From assembly GCA_964244695.1 (NCBI GenBank), contig CAXTJZ010000231.1, positions 1 through 5,711 on the forward strand: a stretch of DNA of 5,711 nucleotides, written 5' to 3'. This document shows positions 1 to 5,634 of the stretch, piece after piece (the stretch's first letter is position 1; each line of letters starts with the position of its first letter). The stretch is from BOG-908 sp964244695. Its GTDB lineage: Bacteria; Pseudomonadota; Alphaproteobacteria; Acetobacterales; Acetobacteraceae. Below the pieces are notes generated by a model. It searched no databases. It saw nothing but the letters and a program-made list of their open reading frames with translations, and had not been told where the DNA came from. Both the position numbers and the translations under genes were made by a program.

Positions 1-125
1 GCTTTTGCTAGCGCTGTCGCGGACCTTTCCACGAAGCCGCGACAGCGGAGTCAAAAGTTTTTTGGTTCTTTTTTTTCAAAAAAGAACTGCTCGCCTTGCT
101 TTCTTCGGTAATCGCGAAAGCAGAG
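1..125 (+). repeat. Nested palindromic intergenic repeat, copy 1 (cut by window edge)
   Basis: This non-coding AT/GC-mosaic element closely matches the reverse complement of about 2932-3049. It contains three hairpins. The first has a GC core CGCTGTCGCGG (12-22) pairing with CCGCGACAGCG (37-47), an inner mini-stem CTTT (25-28)/GAAG (33-36) and an outer stem CTTTTG (2-7)/CAAAAG (52-57). The second is an A/T hairpin GTTCTTTTTT (65-74)/AAAAAAGAAC (78-87) with a 3-nt loop. The third is TGCTTTC (97-103)/GAAAGCA (116-122) with a 12-nt loop. Stems are kept between the two copies while loops change. The second arm, which would hold another A/T hairpin, should lie left of base 1. The copy lies just downstream of the phosphatase gene. 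I cannot name the family. No open frame in it looks real. Confidence 0.85.
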
Positions 126-126
126 T

Positions 127-145
127 AAAAAAGGCCTTGCCTCCT
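127..145 (-). terminator. Possible rho-independent terminator of the phosphatase gene
   Basis: On the minus strand, directly after the TGA at 149-147, AGGC (142-139), loop AAG and GCCT (135-132) form a short stem. It can be lengthened by G-U pairs and is followed by a run of T (131-127). The stem is short, so this is tentative. The hairpins of the neighbouring repeat could also end transcription. Confidence 0.4.
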
Positions 146-146
146 C

Positions 147-1983
147 TCAGAAGTCAGCCACAGGGCCGAGCGCCGCACAGATTGCCATCACGTCGTCCGA
201 GTGGTCGAGGCACGCGTGTTGGTCTCGTAATGACTCCAGTGCGTGCACGCCGAGCTGTGCCGCCTCCGCGAGACGCGCCTCACCGGCAAGCCTGGCTGCC
301 CCGGCCAGGGCGTCCGCGATCTTCTCCCGCGAGACGTCGGGCGCGCTGGCGCCGGACTCGTACAGCCCATCGCTGAACAGGCACAGGATGCCGGGGCCGG
401 GGAGCCGGGCGCGGTAGCTCTGGAAGGCGGCGTCCGCCTTGATGCCGAGCGGCAGTCCGCGCCCGGACAGGTCCATCGCCTCGCCCGACGCGGAGACGAA
501 GATGGGCGGCGGCCCCGCGGCGCTGGACCAGGCGATGCGGTAGTTTGCAGGGTCGATCTGGGTGTAGATCATGGTGGCGTAGTGGCCGCGCGGTAGAAGC
601 GCGTGCAGGGCGGCGGTTCAGCATGGCCGTCATCCGCCTGGGCGCGCCGCGCGGCAACGTCTGCTCGGACAGGATGGCGTGCAGGCGGAAGGTGTTGAGC
701 GCGGCGCTCAGCCCGTGTCCGGCGAAATCGACCACGGCGAGGGCCAGGCGTCCGCGGCCGGTGGGCCAGGCGGCCCAGAAATCGCCGCCCACCGCCTCGC
801 CTGACCGGCATAGCCCGGCCAATCCCACGCCGCACTCGGCTTGCAACGCGTCGAGCTGCTGGGCAGTGGGCAGCAGGCCGAGCTGCATGCGCCGCGCCGT
901 CTCCAGGTGATCGGCCGTCTGGCTGCGGTCCTGGTCGAGACGCCCGAGCAGGTCGTTGCGTTGCAGGGCGGTGCCGACGCACACCACGATCTCATGCAGG
1001 TCCAGAGGCTTGTGCGCCACCTCGGACGCCATCGTGCGCCCCAGTGCAAGCGGGTTCGCGGAATCCTTGCTGATCAGCCGGACCAAGGGCGGCAGGGTGC
1101 GTGTATGGCCGGCGGTGACGTGGCGGAGCACCCGCCGTTCGGCCGAGAGGGGCAGGCTTTCGTCGATGATCAGCAGGCTCACGCTCTGCCGCCCGAGCAT
1201 GAAGATCGCCTCCTCGCAGGTACGCGCGGTCAGGATCGAACCCAGCCCGGCGCTGCGCAGCCAGTCCGCGATTCGGCGCGCCTCCTGCGGGTCGGGATGT
1301 AGCACGATGATCGGCGCCGGCGTCTCCGGTGGGGTTGCCGGCGGCAGCGCAAGGGTGGCGGCTTGCGTCTGGTCCAGCAGCAAGGCTGCGCAGCGGCCGC
1401 CATCGCGCACCTCCAGACGCCCAACCTCGCGCGAGATACGCAAACCCCTGCCTGCCGCGCGCCGCTCGCCGGCCGCCGCAGGTTCGCGGGCGGGGGTGTA
1501 TCCGCCACCCTGGTCGGCAATCACCATCGCGACTTCCCTGGCGTTCCAGCCGGCCGCCAACGTCAGCACGCGCGCGGCGGCCACCCCGTCCTGCAAGGCA
1601 GACGCGATCATGCCCTGGCGTGCGGACAGCTCAGGCCAGTTCGTCGACGGCCCGGAGCCGATGCCGAGATTGCCGTGGATGGCTCCGTTCAGCAGGAGTT
1701 CGTGCACGGCAAAGCCCGCGAGCGGCCCCACGCCGCATCCGGCCGCTTGCAACCAGGCGATGATCGCCGCGCCGAGATCGCTTTCCAGCAGCGTGGGGGT
1801 GGACAGGCTGATCGCCGCCGCCGCCTCGCACTGCCGGCCGGCAAGCAGACGCTCCGGCCGATGGGCCGGCGGGGGCGTGACGCCCGCTTCGATCAGCCAG
1901 GCTCCCGGGCTCAAAAGGCTGCACAGGCTTTCGCCGGCGGCTGCGAGGCTGCCGCGCTCGGCGGCCAGACGGATGAACTCCAT
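147..1983 (-). pseudogene. HATPase-receiver-PP2C (SpoIIE-type) phosphatase, frameshifted
   Basis: Two minus-strand frames make one gene. The first runs from ATG 1983 and, after the break, continues out of frame to 280. The second carries the true C-terminus to the TGA at 149-147. Dropping one base of the GGG at 608-610 (CCC on the coding strand) gives a continuous 611-residue protein, restoring the family pattern LNRRLHALLPRGHYATMIY at the junction. Domain 1 (about 65-205) is a GHKL/RsbW-like ATPase: N-box E95...N99, DQGGG at 157-161, GRGL at 178-181. Domain 2 (about 224-340) is a receiver with phosphoacceptor D274 and K325, but only one acid (D231, in HPD) where two usually sit. Domain 3 (about 360-605) is a PP2C/SpoIIE serine phosphatase: GGDFW (D401), VDFAGHG (D419), FSDGL (D538), SDD (D596-D597). 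Such proteins usually reset STAS anti-sigma antagonists in partner switching, but no STAS gene is visible here. An in-frame TAG at 1998-1996 bounds the start; no clear Shine-Dalgarno is seen. As read, the gene yields a 567-residue product with a scrambled tail. A recent mutation and a sequencing error are both possible. Confidence 0.88.
608..610 (-). other. Frameshift site in phosphatase gene
   Basis: Upstream, the coding frame reads ...MTAMLNRR. The conserved continuation LHALLPRGHYATMIY lies in the other frame, so the two join if one base of this three-base G run (C on the coding strand) is removed. The exact base is uncertain within about 605-616. Three C's is a short run and I see no slippery heptamer, so programmed frameshifting is unlikely. 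Confidence 0.8.
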
Positions 1984-2048
1984 GACCGATGCGTACTATC
2001 AGCCTTCGTATAACGTCCGGTTAAGCACACCGCGCGCATGCTGCCCCC
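1984..2048. promoter_or_regulatory. Divergent intergenic region with probable back-to-back promoters
   Basis: These 65 bp separate the start codons of the minus-strand phosphatase and the plus-strand BLUF gene, so both promoters should lie here or within the coding starts. An AT-rich patch around 2007-2014 (GTATAACG, near-palindromic as CGTATAACG) offers a -10-like TATAAC on plus and TTATAC on minus. No convincing -35 partner is seen for either. The minus strand also has TTAACC about 18 nt before GATAGT. Specific promoter assignment is not supported. Confidence 0.4.
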
Positions 2049-2897
2049 ATGCAAGGCAGCCTGGCACCATTCCCCGATCACGATGACAGGCAACGGGCGC
2101 GGGCGTTGCAGGATCTTCTGGAACGGATGCAGGTTGCGCCAGGCGGAAGCCTGGCGTTCGATGCTGCCATCGTGGAGGCGTTCGGCGGTCTGCCGGGCAT
2201 TGGCCCGGCTGCTGCCGCCGAAAGCCTGCTTTTGCCGGGCCCGCACTGCTCGACCGTGCTGATGGACGTGATGGGATTGCTGCCGGCCGACTATAATTTC
2301 TCGCTCGGCCGGCGTGATGGGGTGTGCTGGGCCTGGATACAGCCGAATGACGATTGGCGGCCGGCCGACGGCGAGGCGCGCCACGATCATCCCGGTGGCA
2401 GCGGCCTGGCTGTCGCCGACACGCCCGTCCTGGCCGTCGCCTGTGCGGCGATACGCCTGCACATCCGGCTGATCGAACACCGGGAGCGCGCCGCCTTGCA
2501 CCGGCTCGTCTATGTCAGCCGCAGCACGCTTGCCGACCCGGAAGGCGACCTTGCCAGGATCGTGTCCAAGGCACGGCACAACAATGCGCGGGACGGTATC
2601 ACCGGCGTGTTGCTGCTGTTCGACGATGGTGTTTTCTGCCAGGTTCTGGAGGGCAGCCTCACGCAAGTGGACAGCAGCTTTTCGCGCGTCCGTCATGATA
2701 CGCGGCACACGGATCTGCGCATCCTGCAAGCCGTGCCGGCTGGTGAACGCCGCTATCCCGGGTGGTCGATGGGCCTGGCCACGAACTGTCGCGGTCGTCC
2801 CCGGTTCGAGGAGTTCCCCGAAATGGCTGCGGAAGCCATGCTGGAGCTGCTCCTGAAACTGGAATATCAGCAGGAGCATTGGGTGCCGGCTGGGTGA
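2049..2897 (+). CDS. BLUF-domain blue-light photoreceptor with N-terminal ABA-sandwich-like domain
   Basis: The 282-residue protein has two parts. Residues about 150-243 form a BLUF domain, which binds FAD and senses blue light by rearranging hydrogen bonds around the flavin. The signature residues are all present: Y155 in RLVYVS, N178-N179 before GITG, Q198 in FCQVLEG, and WSMG at 239-242. Residues about 20-140 do not belong to BLUF. LLERMQVAPGGSLAFDAAI, then LMDVMGLLPADY, then TPVLAVACAAIRL follow the layout I know from the small 'phage ABA sandwich' domain of proteobacterial and phage proteins (LLERxxxAxGxxxxLDxAI ... LDAALxLVPEG ... TPALALCAAALRA). That match is by eye. No EAL, GGDEF or other known output domain is present; the tail is about 40 residues. 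An in-frame TAA at 2022 limits the start; ATG 2049 lacks a clear Shine-Dalgarno, and ATG 2127 is the next choice. It is transcribed away from the phosphatase gene and may work with it, but that is inferred from position only. Confidence 0.9.
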   Translation: MQGSLAPFPDHDDRQRARALQDLLERMQVAPGGSLAFDAAIVEAFGGLPGIGPAAAAESLLLPGPHCSTVLMDVMGLLPADYNFSLGRRDGVCWAWIQPNDDWRPADGEARHDHPGGSGLAVADTPVLAVACAAIRLHIRLIEHRERAALHRLVYVSRSTLADPEGDLARIVSKARHNNARDGITGVLLLFDDGVFCQVLEGSLTQVDSSFSRVRHDTRHTDLRILQAVPAGERRYPGWSMGLATNCRGRPRFEEFPEMAAEAMLELLLKLEYQQEHWVPAG

Positions 2898-2913
2898 GCA
2901 TATTTCGGAGCAA

Positions 2914-2957
2914 GAAAGCAGTCTTCTACCCTGCTTTCGCATGACTCGAAGAAAGCA
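2914..2957 (+). other. Overlapping, mutually exclusive hairpins after the BLUF gene
   Basis: GAAAGCAG (2914-2921) pairs perfectly with CTGCTTTC (2931-2938). The latter also pairs over seven bases with GAAAGCA (2951-2957). Only one stem can form at a time. The second is conserved in copy 1 (97-122); the first is not. No T-run follows either stem, so this is not a classic terminator. Confidence 0.6.
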
Positions 2958-3092
2958 AGGCAGTTCTTTTTTGAAAAAAAGAACCAAAAAACTTTTGCTC
3001 CGCTGTCGCGGCTTTGTGGAAAGGTCCGCGACAGCGCTCGCAAAAGCTTTTTGCTTCTTTTTCTCGAAAAAGAAGGCCTTTCTTGCCTTCTC
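2932..3092 (-). repeat. Nested palindromic intergenic repeat, copy 2 (near complete)
   Basis: This is the inverted partner of copy 1, in the gap between two convergent genes. Its core hairpin is CGCTGTCGCGG (3001-3011)/CCGCGACAGCG (3026-3036), capped by CTTT (3012-3015)/AAAG (3020-3023) around a GTGG loop and flanked by CTTTTGC (2992-2998)/GCAAAAG (3040-3046). On the left is a perfect 10-bp A/T hairpin, GTTCTTTTTT (2963-2972)/AAAAAAGAAC (2975-2984). On the right is another, CTTCTTTTTC (3054-3063)/GAAAAAGAAG (3066-3075). The left arm (about 2951-3011) and the reverse complement of the right arm (about 3026-3092) also match each other, so the unit is a large imperfect palindrome containing smaller ones. 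It may end transcription for both flanking genes or be a non-autonomous mobile repeat. No transposase is present. Ends are approximate. Confidence 0.85.
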
Positions 3093-3143
3093 TGGCAACG
3101 TATGTCTCGGGTCTCCAAGGAACCAGACTAAACGAGAGAAGCG

Positions 3144-4181
3144 CTATCGAACCGCAGCAGCGTGCAGCAGCTTCCCGGCGAGCTTGCCGAGCGGCCGCTC
3201 CGTGCCGACGGCGCCCAGCAGCTTCGCCGCGCGCGGCATGCCGTAGATCAGGCAGCTTGCCTCGTCCTGGCCGAACGTCGCCGCACCTGCCTGGCGCATC
3301 TCCAGCAACCCGGCCGCACCATCCTGGCCCATGCCTGTCAGGATGACACCGACGGCGTTGGGGCCCGCCACGGCGGCCACCGAGCGGAACAGCACATCGA
3401 CCGAGGGCCGGTGGCCGGACACCGGCGGGCCGTCATGCAGGTGGCAGTGGAAATGCGCGCCGGACCGGGCGAGCTCCAGATGCTGCGCGCCGTTTGCGAT
3501 GTAGACGTGGCCCGGCTGCACGCGCCGCTGGGCGGTGGCTTCGACGACGGTGACCATGCAGCGCTCGTCCAGCCGCCTGGCGAAGGAGGCGGTGAAGCCT
3601 GGCGGCATGTGCTGGGTGACCAGGATGGCCGGCGCGTTGGCGGGCAGCACGGTCAGCAGCGCCTGCAGCGCCTCCACGCCGCCGGTGGACGCGCCGATCG
3701 CCACGATTCGGCCCGACGTCGAGAGCGCCGGGTCGAACACCAGCCGCGCCGGCGGCTTCTCGCCGGCGGTGCGCGCGCGCGGGCGGCTCGCGGCCGCGGC
3801 GCGCACCTTGGCCACCAGCTCGTCACGCAAAGCGGTCACGCCCTGGCGTATGTCGATCAGCGGCTTGGCCACGGAATCGACCGCGCCAAGTTCCAGCGCC
3901 TGCAGCGTGGCCTCCGCACCCTTCTGCGTCAGTGTGGAGACGACGACGACAGGGGTGGGGCGCAGCGCCATCAGCTTGGCCAGGAAGCTGAGCCCGTCCA
4001 TGCGCGGCATCTCGATGTCGAGCGTCACCACGTCGGGGTTGAGCGCCTTTATGCGCTCGCGTGCGACGTAAGGGTCGGGCGCAGTATCGACCACCACGAT
4101 GCCGGGATCGCTCTGCAGCAGCTCTGTGAGGAGCTGGCGTATGAGGGCGGAATCGTCGACGACGAGGACACGTATCGGCAT
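3144..4181 (-). CDS. cheB: CheB: chemotaxis response regulator, protein-glutamate methylesterase/deamidase
   Basis: CheB removes methyl groups from receptor glutamates and deamidates receptor glutamines, and is activated when CheA phosphorylates its receiver domain. The 345 residues match the usual family length. The receiver domain (about 1-122) has D9-D10, phosphoacceptor D55 (LDIEMPRMDG), S82 and K106. An Ala/Arg/Pro-rich linker (about 125-155) leads to the methylesterase domain (about 157-340). Its catalytic triad is S165 (IGASTGG), H191 (TQHMPPGFT) and D287 (TGMGQDGA), each one residue from the Salmonella numbering. All key residues are present, so the enzyme should be active. ATG 4181 lies 11 nt after the cheD stop, with a GGA-containing but weak ribosome site. 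It is the last gene of the mcp-cheR-cheD-cheB run in this window, and its 3' end faces the palindromic repeat. Confidence 0.97.
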   Translation of the reverse strand: MPIRVLVVDDSALIRQLLTELLQSDPGIVVVDTAPDPYVARERIKALNPDVVTLDIEMPRMDGLSFLAKLMALRPTPVVVVSTLTQKGAEATLQALELGAVDSVAKPLIDIRQGVTALRDELVAKVRAAAASRPRARTAGEKPPARLVFDPALSTSGRIVAIGASTGGVEALQALLTVLPANAPAILVTQHMPPGFTASFARRLDERCMVTVVEATAQRRVQPGHVYIANGAQHLELARSGAHFHCHLHDGPPVSGHRPSVDVLFRSVAAVAGPNAVGVILTGMGQDGAAGLLEMRQAGAATFGQDEASCLIYGMPRAAKLLGAVGTERPLGKLAGKLLHAAAVR

Positions 4182-4192
4182 GGCTCGTCCGC

Positions 4193-4765
4193 CTAGTCGA
4201 AGAGTTCGATGGAGCCGGTCTCCGGCTTGCCCTTGATCGCCGCGTGGTAGCCCGCCTCGGCGGCGGCCACGTCCTTCTCTACGATGTGCAGCTCGCGCAT
4301 CATCACGCGGCCGGTCAGCGGGAAATAATGCACCCGGCGCGGGTGCTTGCCGCGCAGGTGCCGCGCTGCGATCGGCAGGCCTTCGGCTTGCAAGTAGGCC
4401 TCGACGAACGCGGCGTTGCGCGGGCCGACAAGGGAACCGCCATCGCTCAGGGCGGCACCGCCGAACACCTTCACCTCAAGGCGCTCGCGCCGTGCGCCGC
4501 GGCACAGCAGGTCGTTTATCAGGCGTTCCATGGCGAAATTGCCGTAGCGCAGGCTTGCCGAGGCGGTGCCCCAGGTGCCGTTGGCACTCTCCGGCAGCAT
4601 GAAATGGTTCATCCCGCCCACACCCGCCACAGGATCACGTATGCAGGCGGACACGCAGGAGCCCAGCACGGTCAGGATCATCTCGCCGGATTTGCGGGTG
4701 ACGTAGTGCTCGCCTGGCCCGATCTTGATGGGCGTGGCGGCCGCTTCTGCGCTGGGGCCGCTCAC
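4193..4765 (-). CDS. cheD: CheD: chemoreceptor glutamine deamidase
   Basis: CheD converts specific receptor glutamines to glutamates, creating methylation sites; in species that have CheC it also binds CheC. The 190 residues are within family range. The catalytic Cys37 lies in VLGSCVSACIRDP and His54 in GGMNHFMLP, 17 residues apart as in the characterised Thermotoga protein. Thr32 sits near the place of the third catalytic residue. Further family motifs are YGNFAMERLIN and VKVFGG. The start is GTG 4765-4763, not ATG: it shares GTGA with the cheR stop, a good AGGA lies seven bases upstream, and the next methionine is residue 29, inside the conserved fold. The overlap suggests translational coupling with cheR. 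No CheC is seen in this window. Confidence 0.95.
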   Translation of the reverse strand: MSGPSAEAAATPIKIGPGEHYVTRKSGEMILTVLGSCVSACIRDPVAGVGGMNHFMLPESANGTWGTASASLRYGNFAMERLINDLLCRGARRERLEVKVFGGAALSDGGSLVGPRNAAFVEAYLQAEGLPIAARHLRGKHPRRVHYFPLTGRVMMRELHIVEKDVAAAEAGYHAAIKGKPETGSIELFD

Positions 4766-5616
4766 CGTATTTTCCTGTAGATCGTGCGCCCGAGATGCTG
4801 GAAGCGGTCACACACCCGGAACAGGCTTTCGGAGTGGCCGATGAACAGCCAGCCGCCAGGTGCGAGCGCGTCGGCGAAACGGTCGAACAGCCGGCGCTGC
4901 GTCTCCTTGTCGAAATAGATGACGACGTTGCGGCAGAAGATCACATCGAATTTGCCGCGGAATGGCCATGGCCCGAGCAGGTTGAGCGGGCGGAAGGCTA
5001 TCAGCTCCTTCAACGCAGGCGACATCTCCACCATGTCGCAATCCACCTTGGTGATCCGCCCGCGCGCCATCTCGCGCGGGATGGAGGCTGTCTTGGCAAG
5101 CTCGTACATGCCGGCGCGGCTGGCGGCGATCATGCCGGTGTCTATGTCGGTCGCCAGGATCCGGGCGTCCCAGCGCGCAAGGTCGGGCAGGGTCTTCTGC
5201 ACCACCATGGCAACAGAATACGGCTCTTCGCCAGAGGAGCAGGCGGCCGACCAGATGCGCAGCCGCCGGCCGGGCGCCTGTGCCAGGCCAGGCAGCACGG
5301 TTTTGGCCAGAGCCTCGAAATGATGCGGCTCCCGGAAGAAGCTCGTCAGGTTCGTGGTTATGGCGTTGACGAGCTCCATTTGCTCGTCTGCGCCGTCCGG
5401 GCTGTCGAGAAGGGACAGGTAGTCAGTGAAGCTCGTGCAGCCGCGCGCCCGCAGGCGTCTGCCGAGACGGCCGTATACTAGGTGACGTTTGGTCTCGCCG
5501 AGCACGATCCCTGTCGTCTCGCGCACGCGGCTGACGATGGCCGCGAACTCGCTTGCCGTCAGTGCGAACTCGCGGCCGGCCGGCTCGCTCCTGGGCGCCG
5601 GGTTGCGTTCCATCAT
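4762..5616 (-). CDS. cheR: CheR: chemoreceptor glutamate O-methyltransferase
   Basis: CheR transfers methyl groups from S-adenosylmethionine to receptor glutamates during adaptation. The 284 residues match the usual length. The N-terminal helical domain (about 18-85) includes GIVLGETKRHLVYGRLGRRL. The methyltransferase domain has NLTSFFREPHHF (89-100), the SAM loop WSAACSSGEEPYS (122-134), ATDID (156-160), PLNLL (210-214), FCRNVVIYFDKETQ (227-240) and GHSES (260-264). The beta-subdomain between about 171 and 208 appears three residues shorter than in E. coli CheR. It also lacks the glycine-rich loop that in E. coli contacts the receptor pentapeptide; this comparison is from memory. The start could be ATG 5616 or the adjacent ATG 5613; a weak AGG lies six bases before the first. 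The stop overlaps the cheD start. It follows the mcp gene after 18 nt. Confidence 0.96.
   Translation of the reverse strand: MMERNPAPRSEPAGREFALTASEFAAIVSRVRETTGIVLGETKRHLVYGRLGRRLRARGCTSFTDYLSLLDSPDGADEQMELVNAITTNLTSFFREPHHFEALAKTVLPGLAQAPGRRLRIWSAACSSGEEPYSVAMVVQKTLPDLARWDARILATDIDTGMIAASRAGMYELAKTASIPREMARGRITKVDCDMVEMSPALKELIAFRPLNLLGPWPFRGKFDVIFCRNVVIYFDKETQRRLFDRFADALAPGGWLFIGHSESLFRVCDRFQHLGRTIYRKIR
4773..4777 (-). promoter_or_regulatory. Ribosome binding site fixing the GTG start of cheD
   Basis: On the minus strand CAGGA (4777-4773) ends seven bases before GTG 4765. It lies inside the end of cheR. It is the best Shine-Dalgarno among the che genes here and supports the non-ATG start and the four-base overlap. 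Confidence 0.7.
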
Positions 5617-5634
5617 GGGGTGCCTGCGTCCGGC

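Noticed and set aside
5..376. Small plus-strand frame starting in repeat copy 1
   Set aside because: It begins in a hairpin repeat and then runs antisense to the phosphatase C-terminus; the Arg/Pro-rich product is an artefact.
147..572. Independent gene starting at ATG 572
   Set aside because: It begins mid-domain at MIYTQIDP, which is the internal continuation of the PP2C fold, so it is the displaced 3' part of the phosphatase gene.
569..982. Separate small minus-strand gene over the phosphatase middle
   Set aside because: It lies in a third frame with Arg/Ala-rich content, while the phosphatase motifs GGDFW and VDFAGHG lie in the main frame.
956..2086. Plus-strand open frame of 376 codons
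   Set aside because: It runs antisense to the phosphatase gene, is Arg/Ser/Pro-rich and low-complexity, and shows no domain motif. It is a typical high-GC shadow.
2932..3092. CRISPR array or simple terminator
   Set aside because: There are no repeat-spacer units of constant length. The structure is far larger than one terminator and is duplicated in inverted form, though it may still stop transcription.
1911..3098. Minus-strand open frame of 395 codons
   Set aside because: It is antisense to the BLUF gene, starts inside the palindromic repeat and ends inside the phosphatase start region. The BLUF signature on the other strand is decisive.
2941..3246. Small plus- and minus-strand frames within repeat copy 2
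   Set aside because: They translate hairpin arms into Lys/Phe runs and run into antisense cheB; no ribosome site or domain supports them.
3768..3790. GC dinucleotide run in cheB
   Set aside because: It encodes the Arg/Ala-rich interdomain linker and is short; base composition explains it.
3162..4196. Plus-strand open frame of 344 codons
   Set aside because: It is antisense to cheB, whose catalytic and receiver motifs are all intact. The product is rich in Arg/His/Gly with no recognisable fold.
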